A stretch of 64,000 nt of DNA from the NCBI RefSeq assembly GCF_000716675.1, contig NZ_JNXT01000033.1:1-64000 (forward strand), in the 5' to 3' direction. Under the pieces are notes generated by a model, which was not told the origin of the DNA, ran no database searches, and saw only the letters and a program-made list of their open reading frames with translations. Made by a program: the position numbers and the translations under genes. Position 1 is the stretch's first letter, and every line of letters begins with the position of its first letter. The DNA comes from Streptomyces alboflavus (lineage in GTDB: Bacteria; Actinomycetota; Actinomycetes; Streptomycetales; Streptomycetaceae). Shown one piece after another: positions 26,617 to 35,193 of this stretch.

Positions 26617-29421
26617 TCAGGCGGCCCGGGTCAGCCGGGTCAGGAGCCGCTCCCCGCGGGCGGCCAGGTCCGCGGCCGCCCGGACGCAGCCTGCTACGCC
26701 GCGGGCGAGCAACGGGTGCCCGACGTCGGGGAGCAGCTTGCCGACGGCGGTGCGCAGGGCCTCCTCGGAGGTGGCCGCGGCGGCGAGGAGGTCGCGTACG
26801 GCGTCCTCGGTGAGTCGTCGCAGCCCCGCCGATCCCGCGGGGTCGCGCGGGGCGAGGAAGTGCCAGAACGCGGGCGGCGGTATGAGCCGCGTCCCCGCGG
26901 CCATCGCGTCGGGCTCCGTGGAGGTCCAGCCGTCGTTCTTCAACTCGGCGTGCCAGTACGGCTCCCCGGTCTCGGCGTCGCGGGCGACCACCGGGTCGTA
27001 CCGGCCGACGCCGCCGCTGAGCACCAGCCGCCGGTCCGCCCCCGGTAGGTCGAGCACGCCCCAGACGGCGGTGCTCCCGGATCCGTCGAGCACGCCGTGG
27101 ACCCCGTCGACCCGGTGGTAGCGGACCTGCCCGGTCACCTCGTCCTGGGCGACCCGCAGGCCGACCCGCCTGCCGTCGCTGCCCAGCGGTGACTCCTTCA
27201 CGCCGTACGGAAGGGGCGCCAGGGAGGAGGACGTGAAGTGCCAGCGTTCGTGCTCGCCGAGGTGGGACGGGTCGAAGAAGTCGGGCAGGGCCGCGCCGGG
27301 GGCGGCGAGGTCGCCCGTCGTCAGGTCGATGCGGCGCACCCGTGGCTCGCCCGCGTCCTCGGTGAGCCACCAGAAGTCCCCGCCGTCGTGGAACATGTGG
27401 CCGTTCGGCCCGACCCGCTCCTCGCGGGGGTCGAGGACCCGGTGGCCCATGAACCTGCGTCCGCTCGGCGCCATGAACGTGTACCCGGGCCGCGCCGGTT
27501 CGTGGTGGAGCGACTCCCAGAGCCCCGGCCGCACGTCGAACAGCTCGTCCGGCGCGTCCGACCAGTAGTGGCTCTGCCTGCCGTTGACGTAGTGGAGGAC
27601 GAGGAACTGGCCGTCGGAGAAGTACGCGTGGGGGGTGTGGTCGAAGCGGGAGGCCTCGCTCGGCACCCGCAGGCGGTGTTCCGCGATCCGGCCGCCGGGG
27701 TCGATCGCGACGGCCTTGCCGCGGTCGTGGACGGTCAGGACGGGCCAGCTCGCCCGGCACCAGAACCTGCCGCCCTTCATCTCGGCGGCGGCCTCGTCCA
27801 GCGCGGCCCAGCCCAGCTCGTCCAGGATGCCCGCGCGCAGCGTGCGGGCCAGCGGTGTCACCAGGTCGAGCCCCGTGAGGCGGGCGGCCAGGTCGGGCCT
27901 GTCGGTCAGCATGTCCGACCGGAGGTTGTCCTCCAGCCAGCGCAGCGCGTGGCCGGCGGCCGTCAGTCCACCGGACCGCGCCCGCAGGACGTTGCCGTCG
28001 ACGATCTCCCGCAGGACCGGCCGCAGGGCCTGCCTCCCCCACAGCCCACGGAACTCCTCGTGGTCGTAGGCACCCTGCGGGACGGACCGGGCGAGGACAG
28101 GACCGAACCGTTCGTCCGCGAGCAGCGCCCGCAGCCCCGCGTCGTCGAACCCCTCCCAGTTCCGCAGCTCCGCCCCCGGCCCCGGGTCCGCCACCGGCAC
28201 CCCCGCCTCCAGGCAGCTCACCAGCGCCACGGCGTCGATCCCGCAGTAGTCCCCGGGCGCCCCGGAACCGAACCGCACCGGCGCCCCGCCGTCGGGGATC
28301 CGGTCCGCCAACAGGCCGGGCAGGCACAGCAGTTCCCCGGGCACGGCCGGAGCCGAGGCGTCGCCGTACCGGCACAGCAGCGCGGACAGCCACTTGCCCG
28401 CGGCCCCGGCCCCCGCCCCGCCACCCAGCCCGTCCAGCGCCCCCGTCTCCACGAGCAGGCCGCACCACCAGGCGTCCAGATCCGACGGCGGTACGTCGAC
28501 CAGCCGCCACAGCAGCCGCTGTCGCAGCACCGCCGACGCGGTGACCGCCGGCACGAGGAGCTTGCGCTGCGTCGTCCAGAAGGTGTCCGCCGCCCGCCAC
28601 AGGGCGGGTGTGTCCACCAAGTCCTCCAGGACCAGGCGGTGTTCGGTGGTGACGTCGAGGCCCGCGGACTTGGCGAGCCTGCCGAGCTGCTTGAGCATCT
28701 CGGGCCAGGGCGGGAGCCCGCCCGTGGTCCTGCGCACGGCGAGATCCCGCAGCTCGCGGTAAGCCGCCAGCGGGTCGGGCCCTTGGGCCAGCTCCGCCAC
28801 GTACGCCTTGATGTCCTTGGCCGAGAGGGCCCCCGCCAGCGCGAACTCCAGGAACACCGCGCGCCGCCGGGCCGGGTCGGCGCCCGCGGTGGTGTGCCGG
28901 TCGGCGGCCCGCGCCCTGCCGAACATCAGCGCGCCCTGCTTGTCCCGTCCGGCGGCGACGAACATCCGGCCGACCTCCTCCCAGTACAGGGGGAGGTGGT
29001 CGAGCGGCAGCGTCGCCGCGATCCGCTGGAAGTCGTCGAGGGCGGGTCCTGGGCGCCGCCCGACCAGGCGTCCGGCGCGCGCCATCTCGACGCCCGCCGT
29101 CAGCGCGGCCTCGGCGTGCGCGGGGTCGTGGACCAGCGCCCAGGCGGGATAGCGCAGTTCGGGGAGGTGTCCGGCCGCCACGGGGTCCCCCGCGTCGGGC
29201 GCGGCATAGCCGAGGTCGGCCAGGAGCCGGTCCTCGACCGGGGCGAGGGGCCGCGCGGTCAGCCGGACCACGGGGCGTGCGCCCAGGTAGGGGTGGCCGT
29301 ACCGCCGGGCGGTGATGTCCTCGCCGCCGGGGGTTCCAGGCGGGGCGAGGCCCGCCGCAAGGGCTGCCGCCGACCCGCCGCCGTCGCTCTGTACGCCCCG
29401 TGTCTGCATGTCCCGCGTCAT
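26617..29421 (-). CDS. Large protein of unknown function coupled to a DUF4132-like gene
   Basis: 934 residues, family not recognised. The N-terminal part (about 40-330) is helical with LPLYWEEVGRMFVAAGRDKQGALMFGRAR. The C-terminal third (about 580-870) is rich in aromatic beta-like units (YFSDGQFLVLHYVNG, FMAPSGRRFMGHR, FHDGGDFWWLTED, RWHFTSSSLAPLPYG), suggestive of a beta-propeller. No P-loop, signal peptide or membrane span is visible. Its ATG overlaps the stop of the upstream DUF4132-like gene (ATGA, 29418-29421), so both products are probably made together and may form a complex. Confidence 0.8.
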   Translation of the reverse strand: MTRDMQTRGVQSDGGGSAAALAAGLAPPGTPGGEDITARRYGHPYLGARPVVRLTARPLAPVEDRLLADLGYAAPDAGDPVAAGHLPELRYPAWALVHDPAHAEAALTAGVEMARAGRLVGRRPGPALDDFQRIAATLPLDHLPLYWEEVGRMFVAAGRDKQGALMFGRARAADRHTTAGADPARRRAVFLEFALAGALSAKDIKAYVAELAQGPDPLAAYRELRDLAVRRTTGGLPPWPEMLKQLGRLAKSAGLDVTTEHRLVLEDLVDTPALWRAADTFWTTQRKLLVPAVTASAVLRQRLLWRLVDVPPSDLDAWWCGLLVETGALDGLGGGAGAGAAGKWLSALLCRYGDASAPAVPGELLCLPGLLADRIPDGGAPVRFGSGAPGDYCGIDAVALVSCLEAGVPVADPGPGAELRNWEGFDDAGLRALLADERFGPVLARSVPQGAYDHEEFRGLWGRQALRPVLREIVDGNVLRARSGGLTAAGHALRWLEDNLRSDMLTDRPDLAARLTGLDLVTPLARTLRAGILDELGWAALDEAAAEMKGGRFWCRASWPVLTVHDRGKAVAIDPGGRIAEHRLRVPSEASRFDHTPHAYFSDGQFLVLHYVNGRQSHYWSDAPDELFDVRPGLWESLHHEPARPGYTFMAPSGRRFMGHRVLDPREERVGPNGHMFHDGGDFWWLTEDAGEPRVRRIDLTTGDLAAPGAALPDFFDPSHLGEHERWHFTSSSLAPLPYGVKESPLGSDGRRVGLRVAQDEVTGQVRYHRVDGVHGVLDGSGSTAVWGVLDLPGADRRLVLSGGVGRYDPVVARDAETGEPYWHAELKNDGWTSTEPDAMAAGTRLIPPPAFWHFLAPRDPAGSAGLRRLTEDAVRDLLAAAATSEEALRTAVGKLLPDVGHPLLARGVAGCVRAAADLAARGERLLTRLTRAA

Positions 29422-30287
29422 CGCTCTTCGTTCTCCCGTGCGTCCAGCTCGCCGTACACCAGTTCCGCCATCCGTCGGCCCTCGGACCAGGCCACCGGCC
29501 CCACCTCACCGACCGGCAGCGGCCGTTCCGCCCCGTCGACCCAGAGCAGCCGCCCGGCCTCCCCGGACCCCCCGGTCTCCTCGCTCCCCAGCCAGCACCG
29601 CACCTCGACCGCGGCGCCCCGCTCTCTCACCCCCAGGACCGCGAACCCGCCCCGCACCGCGAACCCGTGCTCCACGGCCCGCCTCCGCGCGGCCCCGGCC
29701 ACCGCCGCGTACGCGTACGCGCCCCCGGACACCTCCACCCCGACGCCCTCGGGCCCCCGCCCGGCCCGCCGCCGGTGCACCCGCCGGTCCACCTGCTCGA
29801 CCCCCTGGGCACCCCCGTGCCCGGCCAGCAGCAGCCGCCACCCGTCCGGATCGTCGAGCAGCACCGGATGCACGAGCGTCACCGCGGCCCCGGCCGACGC
29901 CTCGTACAGCGTGCCGTCCGCCTCTCTGGCGCTCACCCGCCCGCCCCCGGACACGTCGTCGAGCAGCCCGAGCCGCCCTTCGACCCGCACGACCAGGTGC
30001 CGCAGGCAGGCGCGCCAGCCGGTGTCGTCCCACACGCGGGCGAGGAGCGGGCCGGGCACCGGCGCGTCGCCGAGCAGCCAGGACTCGACGGTGGCCCGGC
30101 ACTCCCGCTCGTGCCGGAGCACCTGCTCCCGCAGCGCCTCGAAGCGCTCACCGACAGGGCTTTCGCGCACGGCGGCGGGCACGGATCTCAGGACCTTGCC
30201 GCCGTGCTTCCGGCATCTCAGGTCCGTCCCGTCCAGTGCCAGCTCATGGCCCTGATGCGCGTGCACCCACGCGAGTGGAGTCGTCAT
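29418..30287 (-). CDS. DUF4132-like (MolR-type) protein
   Basis: A 289-residue protein from ATG 30285-30287. RFEALREQVLRHERECRATVESWLL, followed by a Trp-containing segment and VTLVHPVLLDDPDGWRLLLAGHG, follows the C-terminal DUF4132 (MolR/YehI-like) pattern of a helical bundle plus a HP(L/V)xL strand. DUF4132 proteins often accompany MoxR/VWA proteins, but none is here. It is the first gene of a two-gene unit with the large unknown protein. A 199-bp spacer with a long hairpin (30337-30374) lies upstream. Confidence 0.72.
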   Translation of the reverse strand: MTTPLAWVHAHQGHELALDGTDLRCRKHGGKVLRSVPAAVRESPVGERFEALREQVLRHERECRATVESWLLGDAPVPGPLLARVWDDTGWRACLRHLVVRVEGRLGLLDDVSGGGRVSAREADGTLYEASAGAAVTLVHPVLLDDPDGWRLLLAGHGGAQGVEQVDRRVHRRRAGRGPEGVGVEVSGGAYAYAAVAGAARRRAVEHGFAVRGGFAVLGVRERGAAVEVRCWLGSEETGGSGEAGRLLWVDGAERPLPVGEVGPVAWSEGRRMAELVYGELDARENEER

Positions 30288-30336
30288 GCGGCCGACTATG
30301 ACATCCCCCACTGACAATGCCCCGGCCGCCCCGGTG

Positions 30337-30374
30337 CGGGTCAACTCACCAGGCGATGCTGGCAAGTTGACCCG
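30337..30374. promoter_or_regulatory. Long inverted repeat upstream of the DUF4132-like operon
   Basis: CGGGTCAACT (30337-30346) pairs perfectly with AGTTGACCCG (30365-30374), with an inner CCAG...CTGG stem. It sits 50-90 bases upstream of the start at 30287 and about 110 bases past the ALDH stop (30487). It could be an operator for the DUF4132-like unit or the terminator of the long catabolic transcript. Confidence 0.5.
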
Positions 30375-30486
30375 TAAGGGATCTACGCAGATATCACGTA
30401 GGGGATGTGGAGGACACCCCGGAAGGGGCGCGCCTCCGCGGGCAACGCGCACCCCGCGAGTGGCACGCGCACCCCGCCGGGGGCCC

Positions 30487-32070
30487 TCACCCCGCCCACA
30501 CCACCGCCTGCGTCTCGCTGTACGCGTGCAGGGCGTACGACCCGCAGTCGCGCCCCACCCCGCTCTGCTTGAAGCCGCCGAAGGGGGCCTCCATGTTACG
30601 GCCGATGGTGTTCACGCCGACGCCGCCCGCGCGCAGCCGGGCCGCGACGCGGAAGGCGCGGGCCGTGTCGGCCGACCAGACGTAGTCGATGAGGCCGTAG
30701 TCGCTGTCGTCGGCGAGGGCGACGGCGGTGTCCTCGACGGACTCGGCGGACCCGGCCGTCCCGCCCGTGCCGTCGAAGGGCACGACCACGACGACGGGCC
30801 CGAAGATCTCCTCGCGGACCACCCGCATCTCGGGCGCGCAGTCGGCCAGGAGCGCCGGGGCCACGTAGAAACCCTTGTCGAGGCCGGGCCCCGGACGCTC
30901 GCCGCCGACCACGACCCGCGCGCCCTCCTTGCGCCCCAACTCCACGTAGGACTCCACGCGTTCGCGGTGCGCGGCCGAGATGAGCGGTCCGACGACCGTG
31001 TCCCGGTCGCGCGGGTCGCCCACCTTCAGGTGGCCCGCGTACCGGACGAGCCGCTCCACCAGCGGCTCGTACACCTCCCGTTGGACGAGGACCCGCGTGG
31101 GCGCCGTGCAGATCTGCCCGCTGTAGAACGAGAAGGTCGTGCCGATGCCCGCGGCCGCCGCATCCAGGTCGGCGTCCGCGAAGACGATCGCGGCGCCCTT
31201 CCCGCCCAACTCCATGAGCTGGCGTTTCATGCCGCGCCCGCACACCTCGCCGATGCGCTGCCCGATCGCCGTGGAGCCGGTGAAGCTCACCATGTCGACG
31301 TCCGGCGAGTCGACGGCGGCCTCGCCCACGTCCACGGAGGTGCCGGAGACGACGTTGACGACGCCAGGCGGGGCGCCCGCCTCCTCCAGGGCAGCCGCGA
31401 GACGGTAGACGGACAGCGGGTCCTGGGGCGCGGGCTTGACGAGGACGGTGTTGCCCATGGCCAGAGCCGGGGCGACCTTGCCCGCCGGGTTCGCCCAGGG
31501 GTTGTTGTAGGAGGTGATGCAGGTGACCACGCCGACGGGGCGGCGCACGGCGACGGCGCCGAGTGCCGCGGCGCGGCCGAGCGGGCCCGCCTCGTTGATC
31601 TGGGGCGGGATGCCGGTCTCGACGGGTTCGAGGGCGCCGCGCGCGTACCGCCGGAAGCGGGCCACGGCCACCGCCACCTGCATGCCGCGCGCGGTCGCCG
31701 TGGTCGCGCCGGTCTCCGCGCGGGCCAGCTCCACGTGGCTCGCGAAGTCGCGTTGCAGCAGGTCGGCGGTCCGGTCGAGGATGGCGGCGCGCTCCTGCGG
31801 CGACGTACGCGACCACGTCCCGAAGGCCTCCCGGGCAGCCGCGGCGGCCTGCCACACCTGGGCGCGGCTCGCCTCCGGGGCGAGGCCGACGACGTCCTCG
31901 GTCGCCGGGTCGATCACTTCGTGGTGCCCGCCGTCCGGCTCGACCCACTCGCCGCCGACGAAGAGCCGCTGCGGACCCCCGGCCGGACCAGCCGAACCAA
32001 CCCGACCAGCCGAACCGACCCGACCGGCCGAACCCACCCGACCGGCCGGACCCGCCTCGCCCCCGCTCAC
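30487..32070 (-). CDS. Aldehyde dehydrogenase family protein
   Basis: A 527-residue NAD(P)-dependent aldehyde dehydrogenase from GTG 32068-32070, overlapping the stop of the deacylase gene (GTGA). Motifs: SYNNPWANPAGKVAPALAMGN and VLVKPAP (cofactor binding), FTGSTAIGQRI, ELGGKGAAIVFADADL (catalytic Glu region), GQICTAPTRVLV (catalytic Cys), EEIFGPVV and FGGFKQSGVGRD. An unusual N-terminal extension of about 35 residues carries RVGSAG repeated three times, encoded by an 18-bp tandem repeat. It is the last gene of the minus-strand catabolic block reaching back to 38224. Confidence 0.92.
   Translation of the reverse strand: MSGGEAGPAGRVGSAGRVGSAGRVGSAGPAGGPQRLFVGGEWVEPDGGHHEVIDPATEDVVGLAPEASRAQVWQAAAAAREAFGTWSRTSPQERAAILDRTADLLQRDFASHVELARAETGATTATARGMQVAVAVARFRRYARGALEPVETGIPPQINEAGPLGRAAALGAVAVRRPVGVVTCITSYNNPWANPAGKVAPALAMGNTVLVKPAPQDPLSVYRLAAALEEAGAPPGVVNVVSGTSVDVGEAAVDSPDVDMVSFTGSTAIGQRIGEVCGRGMKRQLMELGGKGAAIVFADADLDAAAAGIGTTFSFYSGQICTAPTRVLVQREVYEPLVERLVRYAGHLKVGDPRDRDTVVGPLISAAHRERVESYVELGRKEGARVVVGGERPGPGLDKGFYVAPALLADCAPEMRVVREEIFGPVVVVVPFDGTGGTAGSAESVEDTAVALADDSDYGLIDYVWSADTARAFRVAARLRAGGVGVNTIGRNMEAPFGGFKQSGVGRDCGSYALHAYSETQAVVWAG
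31987..32056. repeat. 18-bp tandem repeat inside the ALDH 5' end
   Basis: Units beginning ACC(A/G)GCCGAACC occur at 31987, 32005, 32023 and, partially, 32041. They encode RVGSAG repeats just after the GTG start. Copy number would be expected to vary between strains. Confidence 0.7.
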
Positions 32071-33800
32071 CTCGTGCTCACCGTCCTGGTGTCGCGCCCG
32101 GACCGCAGCACCGTCCCCGGCACCGCCCCGGTCACCACGTCGTCGCGGATCACCTCGACGCCGTTGACCCACACGGCGTTCACGCCGATCGCCTTGGAGT
32201 CGAGGCGTGGGCTGTCGCCGGGCAGGTCGTGCACGAGGGTGGCCTTGCCCGCGTCGATCCGCTCGGGGTCGAAGAGGACGAGGTCGGCGTGGAAGCCCTC
32301 GGCGACGCGGCCGCGCTCGCGCAGGCCGAACAGGCGCGCCGGGTCGTCGGTGAGCATCTTCACGGCCTGCTCAAGGCCGACCAGCTTCCGGCCGCGCAGA
32401 CAGTCCCCGAGGAAACGCGTGGTGTACGGGGCGCCGCACATGCGGTCCAGGTGGGCGCCCGCGTCGGAGCCGCCGAGCAGGACGTCCTCGTGGGCCCAGG
32501 TCTCGGCGCGCAGGGCCCAGGAGTCCGGGTCGTTGTCGGTCGGCATGGGCCACAGGACCGTGCGCATCCGGTCGTTGGCGCAGATCTCGACGATGCACTC
32601 GAAGGGCTCCTGGCCCCGCTCGGCGGCGATGTCCCGCACCACCCGCCCGGTCAGGCCCTCGTTCTCGGCGGAGTAGGTGTCCCCGATGACGTACCGCCCG
32701 AAGTGCGTGAGGCGGCGGAAGACCCCGGCCTCCTTGCTGCCCGCGCGCCGCAGCATCTCCGCGCGGACGTCCGGGTCGCGGAGCTTCGCGATGCGCTCGG
32801 GTACGGGCAGGCCGAGGACGTCGCCCCAGCCGGGGATGAGGTTGAGCGCGCAGAACGTGCCGAGCGACATGTTCATGGGCGTGAGGATGGGCATGGTGAG
32901 GGCGACGACGCGGCCGCCCGCCTTGCGGGCGCATTCGCTGGGGACCAGCTGGCGCGGGACCCGCTCGGGCACGGCGGCGTCGATGGTGAGGACGTTCCAG
33001 TTCAGGGGCCGGCCGGCTGCCGCGCTCATCTCCACGAACAGGTCGATCTCGGCGTCGTCGAACTGGTCGAGGCACCCGGCGACGATCGCCTCGAGCTGCG
33101 TGCCCTCGTGGTCGGCGACGGCCCGCGACAGGGCGAGCAGTTCGTCGGGCCCGGCGTGCCGCGATGCCACCGGCTGCCCGTCCCCGTCGGAGTGCGTGGA
33201 CGACTGCGTGGTGGAGAGCCCCCAGGCGCCCGCGTCCATCGCCTCGTGGAACAGCGCGAGCATCCGCTCCAGCTGCTCGGCCGACGGCTGCCCGCCGACG
33301 GCGTCGGCCCCCATGACGTACCGCCGCAGCGCGCAGTGCCCCACCATGAACCCGGCGTTGACGGCGATGCGTCCCTCAAGCGCGTCCAGGTACTCCCCGA
33401 AGGAGTGCCACGACCAGGGCGCCCCCTCCTCCAGGGCGACCAGGGACATCCCCTCGACCTTGGACATCATCCGCCGCGTGTAGTCGGCGTCCTCGGGCCG
33501 GTCCGGGTGCAGCGGGGCCAGCGTGAAACCGCAGTTCCCGCCCGCGACGGTCGTCACGCCGTGGTTCAGGGACGGCGTCGCGTACGGGTCCCAGAAGAGC
33601 TGCGCGTCGTAGTGGGTGTGCGGATCGACGAACCCGGGCGCGAGGACCAGGCCGTGGGCCTCTTCCTGGGTACGGGCCTCCTCCGTGACGGAGGCCGCGA
33701 CGACGGCGATGCGACCGTCCCTGATCCCGACGTCGGCGACGCGGGCAGCGCCCCCCGTCCCGTCGACGACGGTCACCCCCTTGATGAGGTGGTCGAGCAT
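32067..33800 (-). CDS. N-acyl-D-amino-acid deacylase-type amidohydrolase
   Basis: A 577-residue metal-dependent amidohydrolase. The N-terminal beta-sandwich half (LIKGVTVVDGTGG) is followed by APGFVDPHTHYDAQLFWDP (H-x-H metal ligands), GVTTVAGGNCGFTLAP, WGLSTTQSSTHS and a late GGSDAGAHLDRM (catalytic Asp). The C-terminal HADLVLFDPERI plus VWVNGVEVIRDD closes the urease-like fold. It resembles D-aminoacylase/dihydroorotase-like enzymes. In mycobacteria and relatives such proteins accompany fatty-acid and steroid-like degradation genes. It lies upstream of and overlaps the ALDH gene. Confidence 0.9.
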   Translation of the reverse strand: MLDHLIKGVTVVDGTGGAARVADVGIRDGRIAVVAASVTEEARTQEEAHGLVLAPGFVDPHTHYDAQLFWDPYATPSLNHGVTTVAGGNCGFTLAPLHPDRPEDADYTRRMMSKVEGMSLVALEEGAPWSWHSFGEYLDALEGRIAVNAGFMVGHCALRRYVMGADAVGGQPSAEQLERMLALFHEAMDAGAWGLSTTQSSTHSDGDGQPVASRHAGPDELLALSRAVADHEGTQLEAIVAGCLDQFDDAEIDLFVEMSAAAGRPLNWNVLTIDAAVPERVPRQLVPSECARKAGGRVVALTMPILTPMNMSLGTFCALNLIPGWGDVLGLPVPERIAKLRDPDVRAEMLRRAGSKEAGVFRRLTHFGRYVIGDTYSAENEGLTGRVVRDIAAERGQEPFECIVEICANDRMRTVLWPMPTDNDPDSWALRAETWAHEDVLLGGSDAGAHLDRMCGAPYTTRFLGDCLRGRKLVGLEQAVKMLTDDPARLFGLRERGRVAEGFHADLVLFDPERIDAGKATLVHDLPGDSPRLDSKAIGVNAVWVNGVEVIRDDVVTGAVPGTVLRSGRDTRTVSTR

Positions 33801-33880
33801 GGCGAACTACCCCTTTCCTTGGGGCTTTCGGGCTCGCCGCGCGTCCGGGCGAGCAGTTTCGCTCACCGCGTGTCCGGGCG

Positions 33881-33945
33881 AGCAGTTTCAGCCCGTCCGG
33901 CGTTTGAGGACGAGCCCGAAGGGCGATCGGCGGCCACCACACCCC
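33881..33945. repeat. Dispersed Streptomyces intergenic repeat
   Basis: The segment with CCCGTCCGGCGTTTGAGGAC and following GAGCCCGAAGGGCGA is a well-known dispersed Streptomyces intergenic sequence. Just before it, GTCCGGGCGAGCAGTTTC-like text occurs twice (about 33842-33892). It fills the 155-bp gap between the LLM gene and the deacylase gene. Confidence 0.65.
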
Positions 33946-33955
33946 GGGGCGAGGC

Positions 33956-35077
33956 TCAGTCGGCAGCGTTCCGCATACGACTGGTCCGGTGGACAGGGTC
34001 GGTGTCGATCTTGGGGATGACATGCTCCCCGATCAGCCGGATGGTCCGCTTCGTGTCCTCGGGCGAGATCCCGATGGGCAGCCCGAACGACAGCTGATCG
34101 GCCCCGGCCTGCTCCCACCGCTTGCACTGCCGGGTCACCTCGTCCGGATCCCCGCAGATCATCAGCTCCTCGGCGATGAGCAGCTCGATGATCTCCTCGG
34201 TGTAGTCGGGAAGCACCTCGGGCCACTCGGGAATCCCCTCGGGCCGGGGGAAGGTGTCGTGGTAGCGGAACACCAGCGACTGCAGGTAGTTGAGCCCGCC
34301 GTTCACGGCGATCTCGACGGCCTTCTCGTGCGTCTCCGCGCAGATGGCCGTGGACGTCACCATGACGTTGTCGTTGACGAAGTCCCCGACGGGCTCGGCG
34401 TCCCGGATCGCGGTCTTGTACTGCTCCAGGACCCACTCCATGTCGGAGACCTTCTGCACGCTGAAGCCGAGGACCCCGAGCCCCTTCTTCGCGGCCATGG
34501 CGTACGAGGACGGGGACCCGGCGGCGTACCACATGGCCGGGTGCGAGGCGCCGTACGGCTTGGGGAAGACCTTGCGCGGCGGCAGCTGCCAGTGCTTGCC
34601 CTGGAACCCCTCGTACTCCTCCTGGAGCCACATCTTGGGGAACTCCGCGATGGTCTCCTCCCAGATCTCCTTGGTGTGGTTCATGTCGGTGATGCCCGGC
34701 AGGAAGCCGAGGATCTCGTGCGACCCGGCACCGCGCCCGCTGCCGAACTCGAAGCGGCCCTCCGACAGATGGTCGAGCATGGCGACCTTCTCGGCGACCT
34801 TGACCGGGTGGTTGACCTGGGCCAGGGGGTTGAAGATCCCCGAGCCGAGGTGGATCCGCTCCGTCGCGTGGGCGAGGTAGCCGAGGAAGACGTCGTTGGC
34901 GGAGAGGTGCGAGTACTCCTCCAGGAAGTGGTGCTCGGACGCCCAGGCGTACTTGAAGCCCGACGTGTCCGCCTCGATGACGTACTCGGTCTCCTCCATC
35001 AGCGCCTTGTGCTCGGCGAGAGGGTCGGTCTCGGCCCGCTTGCCCACGTATCCCTGTACAAAGAGCCCGAATTCCAA
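33956..35077 (-). CDS. LLM-class flavin/F420-dependent oxidoreductase
   Basis: A 373-residue bacterial-luciferase-fold enzyme: MEFGLFVQGYVG start, YAWASEHHFLEEYSHLS, LGSGIFNPLAQVNHPVKVAEKVAMLDHLSEGRFEFGSGRG (the classical LLM signature), and C-terminal FGLPIGISPEDTKRTIRLIGEHVIP. Members use FMN or F420 to oxidise or hydroxylate substrates, often as monooxygenases. Two copies of the CTGAC-N5-GTCAG palindrome lie upstream (35103-35117 and 35179-35193), placing the gene in the shared regulon. It probably starts a transcript continuing into the deacylase and ALDH genes. Confidence 0.92.
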   Translation of the reverse strand: MEFGLFVQGYVGKRAETDPLAEHKALMEETEYVIEADTSGFKYAWASEHHFLEEYSHLSANDVFLGYLAHATERIHLGSGIFNPLAQVNHPVKVAEKVAMLDHLSEGRFEFGSGRGAGSHEILGFLPGITDMNHTKEIWEETIAEFPKMWLQEEYEGFQGKHWQLPPRKVFPKPYGASHPAMWYAAGSPSSYAMAAKKGLGVLGFSVQKVSDMEWVLEQYKTAIRDAEPVGDFVNDNVMVTSTAICAETHEKAVEIAVNGGLNYLQSLVFRYHDTFPRPEGIPEWPEVLPDYTEEIIELLIAEELMICGDPDEVTRQCKRWEQAGADQLSFGLPIGISPEDTKRTIRLIGEHVIPKIDTDPVHRTSRMRNAAD

Positions 35078-35102
35078 GGCGGTTCACCGTCCTCGTGAGT
35101 TT

Positions 35103-35117
35103 CTGACAGACCGTCAG
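35103..35117. promoter_or_regulatory. CTGAC-N5-GTCAG operator candidate
   Basis: CTGACAGACCGTCAG, a 5-bp inverted repeat with 5-bp centre, 26-40 bases upstream of the LLM start at 35077. It is one of ten copies in the window, all at catabolic genes. Confidence 0.75.
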
Positions 35118-35178
35118 ATTCGCTGGTCCGACTGTTCCACCGCACCCCGGGAGCGTCAAGACCCGCACCCGCTCCCGC

Positions 35179-35193
35179 CTGACGATCCGTCAG
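35179..35193. promoter_or_regulatory. CTGAC-N5-GTCAG operator candidate
   Basis: CTGACGATCCGTCAG, overlapping the stop codon of the SDR gene and 102 bases upstream of the LLM start. The sequence is identical to the copy at 38246. Confidence 0.7.

Noticed and set aside
25814..29509. Very long open frame of over 1,200 codons on the minus strand
   Set aside because: It is the third-position shadow of the 26617-29421 gene: extreme Arg/Pro/Gly composition and no domains. GC-rich DNA gives such frames routinely.
27238..30255. 1,005-codon plus-strand frame opposite the DUF4132-like operon
   Set aside because: Composition is Arg/Pro/Gly/His-rich without motifs; the minus-strand genes explain the coding signal.
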